Assembly: GCF_947489035.1 (NCBI RefSeq)
Contig: NZ_CANLCI010000029.1
Span: forward strand, 1 to 59,726
Reading direction: 5' to 3'
Source: an uncultured Ferrimonas sp.
GTDB taxonomy: Bacteria; Pseudomonadota; Gammaproteobacteria; Enterobacterales; Shewanellaceae
Length of the DNA stretch: 59,726 nt
Shown: in pieces, positions 17,885 to 25,894 of the stretch
Position numbering within the stretch: position 1 is the stretch's first letter
Layout of the letters: the number at the start of each line of letters is the position of its first letter
Translations under genes and position numbers: made by a program
Notes under the pieces: model-generated
Told to the model about the DNA's origin: nothing
Seen by the model: the letters and a program-made list of their open reading frames with translations, nothing else
Databases searched by the model: none

Positions 17885-18024
17885 GGCGGCGATGTTACTT
17901 AAAGCGCCGATCGCTGTCACTGTTTTCTCTGCTTGCTGGATTAAGCACCAACACAATTGCGCCAGTACAGAAGGATTTAGGGTAAACTTGGCGGCAAATT
18001 GTCAATCCAACATTAGAGGCCTGT

Positions 18025-18510
18025 ATGCCATCCTTTGATATCGTTTCTGAAGTGGATGCGGTGAACGTTCGCAACGCCGTTGAAAACGCCACTCGTGAAG
18101 TAAGTACCCGTTTTGATTTTCGCGGTGTAGAAGCGGAATTTGTGCTGAAAGATCTGGTGGTAACCCTTAAGGCCGAAGCCGAATTTCAGATCAGCCAGAT
18201 GGAAACCATTTTGCGTGGCAACTTGGCCAAGCAGAAGGTGGATGCCAACGCGATGGAGCTGGCGAAGAAGTGTGAATTTACGGGTAAAACCGTCAGTCGC
18301 AACGCCACCTTCAAGCAAGGCGTGGACAAAGAGTACGCCAAGAAGATCGTGAAACAGATCAAAGAAGCCAAGTTGAAGGTGCAAGCCTCGATTCAAGGCG
18401 ACAAGGTGCGCGTTACCGGTAAGAAGCGCGATGATTTGCAGCAAGTGATGGCACTGCTGCGCAGCGGCGATCAAGATCAGCCGTTGCAGTTCGACAACAT
18501 GCGCGACTGA
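18025..18510 (+). CDS. yajQ: YajQ-family nucleotide-binding protein
   Basis: A 161-residue cytoplasmic protein with two ferredoxin-like halves. Family hallmarks are [62 protein letters not shown] and [15 protein letters not shown]. Some members bind cyclic di-GMP and affect transcription or virulence; others bind GTP or RNA. Its 3' end (codons MRD, stop) and following terminator are duplicated 1.28 kb downstream around the AbiTii gene. Confidence 0.95.
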   Translation: MPSFDIVSEVDAVNVRNAVENATREVSTRFDFRGVEAEFVLKDLVVTLKAEAEFQISQMETILRGNLAKQKVDANAMELAKKCEFTGKTVSRNATFKQGVDKEYAKKIVKQIKEAKLKVQASIQGDKVRVTGKKRDDLQQVMALLRSGDQDQPLQFDNMRD

Positions 18511-18564
18511 TTGTTTAGCGCGCGAAATATCAAAAGGCGATGCCAGTTGGCATCGCCTTTTTTG
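18499..18564 (+). repeat. Direct repeat copy A: yajQ 3' end plus terminator
   Basis: About 66 bases holding the last three codons and stop of yajQ, the motif TAGCGCGCGAAATATC, and a terminator hairpin AAAAGGCGATGCC / GGCATCGCCTTTTTT. A near-identical copy lies at 19779-19846. Differences cluster just after the stop codon and in the hairpin loop. The pair flanks the AbiTii gene. Confidence 0.9.
18532..18563 (+). terminator. Intrinsic terminator after yajQ
   Basis: Stem GGCGATGCC / GGCATCGCC with a four-base loop and seven Ts. It is part of repeat copy A. Confidence 0.85.
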
Positions 18565-18958
18565 TTTCAGCTCCCAGCTCAGTGATCCAACTGATTTGAA
18601 ACAATCGTCTTGTTGGTTGGCATCAGCGGGAGAAATTAAAGGAGCTATTCAAGGCTATCCGCCGCTTGATGTATCTCGAGCGTTCTGAATAAGCCGGTTG
18701 CACACTAGACATCAGAGTACGTTCGAAGGGGGATAGTCAAATGTGGGTCTTGTACGTTTGGTCGCTTTGTCACTTGCTTCTCTGTGGCGGCGATTAAATC
18801 ACCTCCAAACAATAGGTTAAATTCACTACGCCACTATAAAAGCAAATCTTAAGGGTACTGACTGATCAGCGGTTGACCATAGCTGTTTGGGTATACCTAA
18901 TGAAACCTATGGTAGATTAATGAGATGAGGGCTTTGGTACTTGAGTTAGGGAATATTT
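18565..18958 (+). other. Gene-free leader of the AbiTii island
   Basis: About 394 bases with no convincing gene. The base composition is poorer in GC than the flanks. One short open stretch (18620-18690) reads like a helical peptide (EKLKELFKAIRRLMYLERSE) but has no start or ribosome binding site; it may be chance or a remnant. The promoter of the AbiTii gene should lie here, but I cannot point to clear -35 and -10 boxes. Confidence 0.4.
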
Positions 18959-19720
18959 ATGGGGTGTTCGATAGCTGAGTTGAAAGCTTTGGCATTAGCT
19001 GGTAATCAACCTACTTCAGCGTTGCTTCAGCAAGCTTACTTCATTGCTGTTGAGTTGAACGATTCATCAGCTAAGGAGTGGTTTGAGATGGAGCTAAATG
19101 GTTATCCTTCTTATGAATCTATTCCTCACTATAGAAAGCTCAAGGGTGAACTTGTTGGCCTAGATCGGCAGCAGTTAGAAGTGGTTGTTAAGGGTTTTAT
19201 AGAAGCTTTTGATAAAGAAGATAAGCTGAAGGTATTTACGCTCTCGGAAGATATTTTGCAGATAGAGTCTTGGTTACAGCAACCTCAGCCGAGACTGCGT
19301 AAGAAGATTGGGCAACCTCTGTTGCAGACCATGCAAACCTTGATGAAGTGTCCACATGATTTTGCTGTAGCCATTAACATTTGTTCATTGAATAAGGTTA
19401 CCTCTACAGTAAGAACTAAAACATTGGAGTGGATTGCGTCACTGCCAGATAGGGATTCTGGTGATACTGATTATGTCAAAGCGTCTGATAAAGGCTTCAA
19501 TACTGTCTTTAATGGTCCAGTAACCCAAATACTTGCACCCGTGAACGGTGAAAATGTAGCAGTGGGTAATTCTGGTAGTGAGATAGTTCAAAATAAAATC
19601 AATGAAGAGAAGGTTCATGCTGCTGCCCCAAAGTCCACGATTGCTACTTGGGTTGCTCCCATAGTTTGCGGTGTCATTGTGGCAGTCATTTCGCTTCTTA
19701 TTTCAAACCACTTTAAGTGA
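18959..19720 (+). CDS. AbiTii-domain protein, candidate abortive-infection phage defence
   Basis: 253 residues. The N-terminal part (about 5-70) has the AbiTii pattern: SALLQQAYFIAVELNDSS, AKEWFEMELNGYP, then a short linker and HYRKLKGELVG. The family is named after a lactococcal abortive-infection protein and is common in defence islands; its mechanism is unclear. Helical sequence follows to about 180 (TVRTKTLEWIASLP), then a low-complexity stretch, and one C-terminal membrane helix (about 228-248, WVAPIVCGVIVAVISLLI). An AGGGA precedes the ATG. The gene is alone in an AT-richer insert between two copies of the yajQ tail, which suggests horizontal gain. Confidence 0.8.
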   Translation: MGCSIAELKALALAGNQPTSALLQQAYFIAVELNDSSAKEWFEMELNGYPSYESIPHYRKLKGELVGLDRQQLEVVVKGFIEAFDKEDKLKVFTLSEDILQIESWLQQPQPRLRKKIGQPLLQTMQTLMKCPHDFAVAINICSLNKVTSTVRTKTLEWIASLPDRDSGDTDYVKASDKGFNTVFNGPVTQILAPVNGENVAVGNSGSEIVQNKINEEKVHAAAPKSTIATWVAPIVCGVIVAVISLLISNHFK

Positions 19721-19778
19721 ATCATATCGACTTTACTTGTTACAATTGGTGGGTAAAGCGTGATCATCATCTGATATT

Positions 19779-19846
19779 ATGCGCGACTAGATTTTCTAGC
19801 GCGCGAAATATCAAAAGGCGATGCCCGTGGGCATCGCCTTTTTTGT
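19779..19846 (+). repeat. Direct repeat copy B: duplicated yajQ tail and terminator
   Basis: 68 bases beginning ATGCGCGAC then a stop codon, exactly like the last codons of yajQ, followed by the shared TAGCGCGCGAAATATC and a hairpin terminator (stem at 19813-19844). The hairpin also ends the AbiTii transcript. The copy keeps yajQ codons although no yajQ body precedes it, so it marks a duplicated insertion target or an element-carried restoring end. Confidence 0.9.
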
Positions 19847-19861
19847 GGCTGTGGCTTGGGC

Positions 19862-20311
19862 TTATTTCACCAGAACGGTGATCTTCTGCGACAGCACCGG
19901 TTGCTCGTGGGGGATGTGCAGGTGGTTGCCCAGCAGCAGTTGCAAGGTGTGTTTGCCCGGCGTCAGTTCGAGGGTTGTTTCCGTTTGGCCGCCGCCAAAA
20001 TGCTTTACCTGTTCGGTGGCAGGCAGTGGCTGGGTCATGTCTGGCAGGGTATCGACATCAATCAAAATGTGGTGATGGCCGGTGTTGGCTTTGGCTAACC
20101 CCGCTGGGGATACGCCCATGCCGCGCAGGCCAAACTGCACCGTTAATGGCGAAGTTACGGTGTCGCCATCTTGCGGGCTGATGATGTACACCTGAGCATC
20201 GGCGGGGGCACTGCTGCGCAGACTGCTGGTGTCGATCCCCTTGGTATCGGCACTGGTGGCGATGCCAAGGGGCAAACAAACGGCGGCGAGGGTGAGGATC
20301 AAGCGTTGCAT
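19862..20311 (-). CDS. DUF4399 periplasmic protein
   Basis: 149 residues with a signal peptide (about 1-20, cleavage near ATSA-D). The mature domain has the DUF4399 features: VYIISPQDGDTVTSPLTVQFGLRGMGVSPAG, NTGHHHILID and a C-terminal PGKHTLQLLLGNHLHIPHEQPVLS. The many histidines suggest metal or small-ligand binding, but no function is established for the family. It lies next to ampG on the same strand, 51 bases downstream in the opposite order of transcription, so it is probably separately expressed. Confidence 0.85.
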   Translation of the reverse strand: MQRLILTLAAVCLPLGIATSADTKGIDTSSLRSSAPADAQVYIISPQDGDTVTSPLTVQFGLRGMGVSPAGLAKANTGHHHILIDVDTLPDMTQPLPATEQVKHFGGGQTETTLELTPGKHTLQLLLGNHLHIPHEQPVLSQKITVLVK

Positions 20312-20362
20312 GGGCGACTCTCCTTGAGATTGGCTTCAAGGAGTATATACGCTGGCGCTTGC

Positions 20363-21733
20363 TTAGCTTGGTTTTGCCTCGCGGCACTGGGGCTGTGCGG
20401 GCGCTTGTTGTTGCTGTTGCCGATGCACCATGGCGATCAGCACCAATACGGGCAAGCCCATAATGCTGACCGCCACAAAGAAGCCAACGTAGCCGAGGGC
20501 ATCCACCATCACCCCAGAAAAGCCGGCGATGAATTTAGGAAACAGCAGCATCATTGACGACAGCAGCGCGTACTGAGTGGCGCTGTAGGCGATGTTGGTG
20601 AGGCTCGATAGGTACGCGATAAAGGCACTGGTGGCGATCCCTGCGCTAAAGTTGTCTGCCGATATTGCCAAGGTGAGCAGCGGCACGTTGTGGCCAACCA
20701 GCGCCTGCCAAGCAAACAGTAAATTGGTGCTGGCCACCAGCAGCCCCCCTAAAAACAGCACCTTGATGGTGCCATAGCGGTACACCAACACCCCACCAAC
20801 GGCGGCACCAGCGAGGGTCATCAGCACCCCATAGATTTTTGAGATGGCGGCCACTTCGCCTTTGCTGAAGCCCATGTCGACGTAAAACACATTGGCCATC
20901 ACCCCCATCACAATGTCGGAGATCCGGTAGGTGGCGATCAGCGCGAGGATCAGCAGCGCTTGCTTACCATAGCGTTGGAAGAAGTCGGCAAAGGGGGCAA
21001 CAAACACCGCCGCCAACCACGCCAGTGGCGCAGGCAGGTGGGCGTATTGCTGCACCAGCTGCTGCTGGTTGGCTGCGCGTTCGATGTCTGGCTCTCGGCA
21101 CAATAAGGTGGCGAGCACGCCAATGCCCATGGTGGCGGCCATCGCCAGATACGCGGCTTGCCACGCTTCAACCCGATAAACGCTGGGATCCGGATCGGCC
21201 CACGCGGCAATGGCTAAGGCGCCAGCGCCGGAGAAGATCATCGCTAAGCGATACCCCATCTGATAGGCCGCAGCCAGCGCTGCTTGCATCTTTTCCGGTG
21301 CGGCTTCAATCCGAAATGCGTCCACGGCGATGTCTTGGGTGGCCGAGGCAAAGGCCACCACAATGGCCAGCAGCACCAATTGTTGGAGATCCTGTTGTGG
21401 ATCCGAGCTCGCCATCATGGCTAACGCCAGCACCAAGGTGGTTTGCGACAGCAGCAACCAGGCGCGGCGGCGACCCAGCCAGCGAGTCAGCAGCGGAATA
21501 GGGAGCCGATCAACCAACGGTGCCCACAGAAACTTGATGGAGTAGGTCATGGCCACCCAGCTTAAAAAACCGATGGTGGCTCGTTCGATGCCCGCTTCTC
21601 GCAGCCAAAACGAGAGGGTGCCGAACACCAGCGCCAATGGCAGGCCCGAGGAGAAGCCAAGGGCGAAGAGGGTGAGTACGCGCTTGTGGGCGTACACCGA
21701 CAGGGCGGCGAAACGTTGGCGGAGTATGGTCAC
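20363..21733 (-). CDS. ampG: AmpG-type muropeptide permease (MFS)
   Basis: A 456-residue polytopic transporter with about 12-14 hydrophobic helices. The N-terminal part LGFSSGLPLALVFGTLSFWLREAGIERATIGF and KFLWAPLVDR are strong AmpG markers, followed by the MFS loop LTRWLGRRRAWLL. AmpG imports anhydromuropeptides from the periplasm for cell-wall recycling and, where an AmpC system exists, feeds beta-lactamase induction. No ampC or ampR is in the window. The C-terminus is Gln- and Ala-rich. Confidence 0.92.
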   Translation of the reverse strand: MTILRQRFAALSVYAHKRVLTLFALGFSSGLPLALVFGTLSFWLREAGIERATIGFLSWVAMTYSIKFLWAPLVDRLPIPLLTRWLGRRRAWLLLSQTTLVLALAMMASSDPQQDLQQLVLLAIVVAFASATQDIAVDAFRIEAAPEKMQAALAAAYQMGYRLAMIFSGAGALAIAAWADPDPSVYRVEAWQAAYLAMAATMGIGVLATLLCREPDIERAANQQQLVQQYAHLPAPLAWLAAVFVAPFADFFQRYGKQALLILALIATYRISDIVMGVMANVFYVDMGFSKGEVAAISKIYGVLMTLAGAAVGGVLVYRYGTIKVLFLGGLLVASTNLLFAWQALVGHNVPLLTLAISADNFSAGIATSAFIAYLSSLTNIAYSATQYALLSSMMLLFPKFIAGFSGVMVDALGYVGFFVAVSIMGLPVLVLIAMVHRQQQQQAPAQPQCREAKPS

Positions 21734-21825
21734 AAGATCCTTTGCGCTAACAGAAAGATAAACAAAACCCAGACTAACGCGGTCAGTCTGGGCTGGACAA
21801 GGTGAATCAGAAAAGCCCGCAGCGA

Positions 21826-22407
21826 TTACTCTGGGCGCAACACCACTTTGTGCAGCAGCAGCGGTTCAACGGGCACATTGGGGGCGCCTAAATCGGCGCT
21901 GAATTCGGTGGTCACCTGCGACAATTGCAACAGGATCGCTTCCCCTTCGCTTACTTCCCCAAAAACGGCGTAGCCCCAGCGGCGCGATGACGGATCCAGA
22001 TCGTAGTTGTCGGCCACATTGAAATAGAACTGGCTGGTGGCGCTGTGGGGATCGTTGCTGCGTGCCATGGCGATGGTGCCTAGGGCGTTGCTCAGGCCGC
22101 TGCCCGATTCATTCACGATCGGCGCGTGTTCTTCAATCTCGTTGAGCTTGGGATCGTAGCCGCCCCCCTGGACCACAAAGTCGGCAATCACCCGATGGAA
22201 CACGGTGTTGTTGTAGCTGCCGGCCACCACGTAACGCAGAAAGTTATCGACGGTAAGCGGGGCGCGGCTGCGATCCAGCTCGACCACAATTTTGCCTTTG
22301 CTGGTGTCGAACTCAACCACCGGAAATAAGTTGTCAGACTGAATGTCATCGGCCCACGTCCATGCCGACAGGCACAGGGTAAGCAGTAGGGTACAGAGGG
22401 CTCGCAT
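21826..22407 (-). CDS. Periplasmic cyclophilin-type peptidyl-prolyl isomerase
   Basis: 193 residues with a signal peptide (about 1-19, ending WTWA-D). The cyclophilin domain has KGKIVVELDRSRAPLTVDNFL, FHRVIADFVVQGGGY, GTIAMAR and SATSQFYFNVADN, including the catalytic arginine in FHRV. It speeds cis-trans isomerisation of prolyl bonds in periplasmic proteins. Compared with PpiA it has an insert around VNESGSGLSNALG that is common in this group. It starts by TAATG overlap with the stop of yajG, so the two are translationally coupled. Confidence 0.9.
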   Translation of the reverse strand: MRALCTLLLTLCLSAWTWADDIQSDNLFPVVEFDTSKGKIVVELDRSRAPLTVDNFLRYVVAGSYNNTVFHRVIADFVVQGGGYDPKLNEIEEHAPIVNESGSGLSNALGTIAMARSNDPHSATSQFYFNVADNYDLDPSSRRWGYAVFGEVSEGEAILLQLSQVTTEFSADLGAPNVPVEPLLLHKVVLRPE

Positions 22408-22979
22408 TATTGGCTTCCTTGCTGAATAAATTGATGAATTTCTGGATCAGTGAGCACCGCGGTGATCAGCTGTTGTACGCGGTTATTGAGCTCCAGTTCC
22501 ATCTGCCCAGCATTCGCGGCCATCACCCCAGTGAACTTGCCCTTGGCGGCAAAGCGTTTCACCAGTTCACGCTGGGCTTGGCTTAGGGTGACGGTAACCG
22601 CAGCCACGCTGTTGCCTTGGTGATCCAAGGTGTTTTGTTCAACGTCGACTTGCAGCTTATCCAGCTGCAGTGCCATTTGGGTGTTGGCCTGCGCGCTAAC
22701 CTGATAGCCGAGTTGGGTTAAGCCGTTGCTGAGCGCTTGCTCCATCAACTGCCGCGGGTTGTTGCCGGGGCTCAGAAGCAATGCTGGCTCGCCCTGTTGG
22801 CGCACTCGGCCAAGGTAGGTTTCGGTTCGCAGATCTTGGCTGCTGATGCTAACCGAGACAGGGGCGATCTGAACGGGGCTGCTGGCGGCGCTGGTGTCGA
22901 TCTGTTTCAGCACCAAGTTGGTTGGCTGAGTCGCACACCCGGCAAGCAGCGCAGCGGCGAGATAAAGCAGTGGTTTCAT
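22407..22979 (-). CDS. yajG: YajG-family lipoprotein
   Basis: 190 residues from the ATG at 22979. The signal peptide ends in the lipobox LAGC (MKPLLYLAAALLAGC). The mature part follows the YajG pattern: VSVSISSQDLRTETYLGRVR, LLSPGNNPRQLMEQALSNGLTQLGYQV and a C-terminal helical region. In E. coli yajG lies upstream of ampG; here the order cyclophilin, ampG on the same strand keeps that neighbourhood, which supports the call. Its function is unknown. Confidence 0.87.
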   Translation of the reverse strand: MKPLLYLAAALLAGCATQPTNLVLKQIDTSAASSPVQIAPVSVSISSQDLRTETYLGRVRQQGEPALLLSPGNNPRQLMEQALSNGLTQLGYQVSAQANTQMALQLDKLQVDVEQNTLDHQGNSVAAVTVTLSQAQRELVKRFAAKGKFTGVMAANAGQMELELNNRVQQLITAVLTDPEIHQFIQQGSQ

Positions 22980-23040
22980 GAAAATACTCAATAACATTCG
23001 GCAGTGGAAGGATAACAGAGCTTAACGCTACGACAAGGGC

Positions 23041-24171
23041 TCAATAGTCCAACTCTTGGCGCCGTTTTTGCGCCTCTAAGACCACAAATTTCGCGTTCGA
23101 GGCGATGGTATCGTAACCGCCAAACAGGCGAGTTAATTTGATGTGGTAAGCCAGATGACGGTTGCCAACAATGCGTAAGCGCCCGCCGGTTTTCAGGACG
23201 CGTTTGGCGTCGCGGAACATCTGCCACGCAATGTGATCGGTAACCGCTTGTTGCTGGTGGAACGGAGGGTTACACAGCACCAGATCAACGCTGCCGCCTT
23301 CAACGCTAGAGAGGCAATCGTTCCACTGGTAATCGATGCGATCGGCGTGATCTTCGGTATTCAGTTTACAGGCGGCTAAGCCGTGCCATGATTCGTCGGT
23401 GGCGATGATGTCGCACTGGGGGTTGTACTTGGCCATGGCAGCGGTAAGTACGCCGTTGCCACACCCGAGATCGATCACGCTGCCTTTGCAGTTGGGCAGG
23501 TTCGCCAGCAGTAAGCGGGCGCCAATGTCTAACCGTTGGCTGCCGTAGGTGTTTGGCAGGTTATGCACGGTTTGGTTGATCTCATCGCAGAACCAGCTGT
23601 TGAGCAGCGGCAGCCCGCTTTGCTGCTCGCCGCTGTGGCCGTAGATCAGCCGGGCTTTTTTTACCGCTCGGGATGGCTGCACGTGTTCGAGCAGCTGCCG
23701 GGTCAGATCCGGCAGGGTGCTTGGCATGTCTTTTTGGCGTGCCCCAATCACAATGGGGGTGCCTGCGGGCAGGTGCTGGTTAAGCCAATCCAACTGATTG
23801 GTGAGTAAGCGCAGGTTGCGCGGCAGTTTAATGATCACCCCAGCAGGGCGCCCATGTTCGGCCAGCTGTTCAACCTGCTGGTGGCAGCTGAGCAGCGGTG
23901 CCATCTCGTTCAGCTCGAGGTTTTGTTCTAGGGCTTGCAGCGCCACATAAGAATCGTTGACCCAGCGCAGTGGCCGTTGTTCGTCCTCGGCGCGCAGTCC
24001 CACCGCGATGGCACCAAAGTGATCGTTTAAGATCCAGATCTCGCCAGCGTCCAGTTGGTGTTGAGCCACCAGCAGTTCATCGGCGGCATCCCACGCTTGC
24101 AGCTGTTGCTCAACAACCGGAGGAAAGCGTTCGAGACTGAGTTCGGTGTCGTTGACGGTAAAAGGGGTCAT
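23041..24171 (-). CDS. rlmG: 23S rRNA (guanine-1835-N2)-methyltransferase
   Basis: 376 residues from MTPFTVNDTELSLERFP. Tandem Rossmann domains are present: an inactive N-terminal one, and a C-terminal SAM-dependent one with VIDLGCGNGVL (motif I) and the catalytic NPPFHQ (motif IV). This layout and LYG..NTYGSQRLDIGARLLL match RlmG, which methylates G1835 of 23S rRNA using S-adenosylmethionine. The close paralog RsmC is the main alternative. It is divergent from the alkB-like gene with a 48-base shared promoter region. Confidence 0.88.
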   Translation of the reverse strand: MTPFTVNDTELSLERFPPVVEQQLQAWDAADELLVAQHQLDAGEIWILNDHFGAIAVGLRAEDEQRPLRWVNDSYVALQALEQNLELNEMAPLLSCHQQVEQLAEHGRPAGVIIKLPRNLRLLTNQLDWLNQHLPAGTPIVIGARQKDMPSTLPDLTRQLLEHVQPSRAVKKARLIYGHSGEQQSGLPLLNSWFCDEINQTVHNLPNTYGSQRLDIGARLLLANLPNCKGSVIDLGCGNGVLTAAMAKYNPQCDIIATDESWHGLAACKLNTEDHADRIDYQWNDCLSSVEGGSVDLVLCNPPFHQQQAVTDHIAWQMFRDAKRVLKTGGRLRIVGNRHLAYHIKLTRLFGGYDTIASNAKFVVLEAQKRRQELDY

Positions 24172-24219
24172 GATAGGGCCAAGGCTAAGGAAAAGGGCAA
24201 GAGGGTAATTTTCGCAAAC

Positions 24220-24816
24220 ATGACGAAGCAAGAACAGCGCCTATTTGATGATAGTGGACGATTACTGGGGTGTTATTGGCCTAATTGGCTGTCGCTTGAA
24301 CAGCAATCAGAGCTTTGGCCGACGTTATTGGCGCTGCCGTGGCAGCAACCGCAAGTAACGGTGTTTGGTCAGCGCCACCGGATCCCACGGCAGCAATGCT
24401 ATTTGGGCCAAGCCGATTGCCACTATCGCTATAGTGGATTACTGCTGCAACCGGAGCCCTTGCCCGCCACGGTGGTGACGCTGTTACGTCAGCTGAACCA
24501 ATTTGGCTCTTGGCAGTTTAATTCACTGCTGGCGAACCATTATCGCAGCGGTGCCGACAAGATGGGTTGGCATCGGGATAACGAGCCAGAGCTAGGGCCG
24601 CAGCCGGATCTGGCGATCGTGTCGTTGGGGCAAAGCCGCACCATGCGCCTGCGCTGGACCGCGGGGCCTTCGGTGGGCATCACCTTGGCGGCGGGCAGTT
24701 TATTGTGGTTGCCTGCGGGGGTGTACCACAGCATCGGCGCCAGTGTGGCCACCGCGGCGCGGATAAGCTTAACCTTTCGGGCGGTGATCCCCGGCTTTCA
24801 TCAACCGCAGCCATAG
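24220..24816 (+). CDS. AlkB-family 2-oxoglutarate/Fe(II) dioxygenase
   Basis: 198 residues. The iron ligands are HRD (in GWHRDNEPELG) and the later histidine in VYHSIGAS. The 2-oxoglutarate pattern RISLTFR closes the domain. FNSLLANHYRSGADKMGWH is typical of bacterial AlkB homologues of the short type, close to human ALKBH2/3. Such enzymes remove alkyl groups from damaged bases by oxidation. The start at 24220 is chosen because it gives a compact domain and lies just outside rlmG; a longer frame runs into that gene. No adaptive-response regulator is adjacent. Confidence 0.87.
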   Translation: MTKQEQRLFDDSGRLLGCYWPNWLSLEQQSELWPTLLALPWQQPQVTVFGQRHRIPRQQCYLGQADCHYRYSGLLLQPEPLPATVVTLLRQLNQFGSWQFNSLLANHYRSGADKMGWHRDNEPELGPQPDLAIVSLGQSRTMRLRWTAGPSVGITLAAGSLLWLPAGVYHSIGASVATAARISLTFRAVIPGFHQPQP

Positions 24817-24906
24817 GGTATAACCGCGACAATCGCTGCGGCGCTTACGCCCGCACTTATCATTACTTCGGCGTATTTTTGCCGCGGGCAACATAAGGAG
24901 ATCCCC

Positions 24907-25203
24907 ATGTCGATGAAGCAGATCATCACCGATAAAGTGCAGCAGGCACTGAACCCAAGTCATCTTGAAGTGATCAACGAAAGTCACATGCACCGAGGCC
25001 CGGCTGGCGACAGCCATTACAAGCTGATTGTGGTTAGCGATCGGTTTGAAGGTGAGCGTTTGATCGCCCGCCATCGCCGCATTAATGGCTTACTTATGGA
25101 ACAGTTACAGGGCGAGCTGCACGCTTTGGCGCTGCACACCTACACCAATCAAGAGTGGTTAGACCAGTCCGGTGCGCCACGCACCCCAGGCTGCGTGAGT
25201 TAA
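24907..25203 (+). CDS. bolA: BolA-family protein
   Basis: A 98-residue BolA domain. Hallmarks are LEVINESHMHRGPAGDSHYKLIVVSDRFEG, RLIARHRRIN and the C-terminal HALALHTYTNQEW. BolA proteins bind monothiol glutaredoxins through an Fe-S cluster and, in E. coli, affect cell shape and stress responses. It matches BolA rather than the shorter IbaG by this C-terminal motif. A strong AAGGAG lies six bases before the ATG. No glutaredoxin gene is adjacent. Confidence 0.92.
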   Translation: MSMKQIITDKVQQALNPSHLEVINESHMHRGPAGDSHYKLIVVSDRFEGERLIARHRRINGLLMEQLQGELHALALHTYTNQEWLDQSGAPRTPGCVS

Positions 25204-25381
25204 CGCCAAAGTGGGCTGGGCTCGGCGCTGCCGCCGAGTCAGCCCCCCTTGCGGTCGCGGCAGTCATCACGAGTAATCAAACAAAGTTATTGCAGTAACA
25301 AGCAGTTGCAGCGCGAATCAGTTCCTTTTCGGATTTCATGCTGTTAATAATTTGTTATCGCCCGTTTGTTGATTCGATTAG

Positions 25382-25894
25382 ATGACGTCTACCGCAACCC
25401 CCTTCGCCAAGCTGGATCGGCTCAGTACCATACTGGGTCATTTGTGCGGCTACTGCCTGCTGTTAATGGTGCTGCTTGCTGGGCTGGTGGTGCTGTTGCG
25501 CTACGGCTTTGGCATCGGCTCTATCGCTTTGCAAGAATCGGTGCTGTACCTGCACGGGGCGGTTTTCACCCTTGGCACCGGCTTCACTTTGCTGCATCAA
25601 GGCCACGTGCGCGTGGACATCTTCTATCGCCAATGGTCGCCACGCCGCAAAGCCGCCGTGGATCTGGCCGGCTATCTTTTGTTGCTGCTGCCGGTACTGC
25701 TGTTTTTTGCCATCGCCAGCTGGGATTACGTGATGGTCAGTTGGCAACGGCTGGAAGGCTCCCCTGAATCGGGCGGGTTGCCGCTGGTCTACCTACAAAA
25801 AACATTGCTGCTGGGGTTAGTTGGCGCACTGTTGTTGCAAGCCGTGGCGGAAATTGGCCGCTGCGTGCTGATCCTGCGAGGGCCACAATCATGA
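25382..25894 (+). CDS. TRAP transporter small permease (DctQ-type)
   Basis: 170 residues with four hydrophobic helices and the family pattern LRYGFGIGSIALQESVLYLHGAVFTLG. HVRVDIFYRQWSPRRKAAVD follows helix two, as in DctQ proteins. It forms the membrane complex of a tripartite ATP-independent periplasmic transporter with the large permease. Its stop overlaps the next start as ATGA. It is the first gene of a three-gene operon (Q, M, P). Confidence 0.9.
   Translation: MTSTATPFAKLDRLSTILGHLCGYCLLLMVLLAGLVVLLRYGFGIGSIALQESVLYLHGAVFTLGTGFTLLHQGHVRVDIFYRQWSPRRKAAVDLAGYLLLLLPVLLFFAIASWDYVMVSWQRLEGSPESGGLPLVYLQKTLLLGLVGALLLQAVAEIGRCVLILRGPQS

Noticed and set aside
18620..18690. Short helical peptide-like reading EKLKELFKAIRRLMYLERSE
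   Set aside because: No start codon with a ribosome binding site and only about 30 codons between stops. It may be chance; I could not link it to a transposase or integrase.
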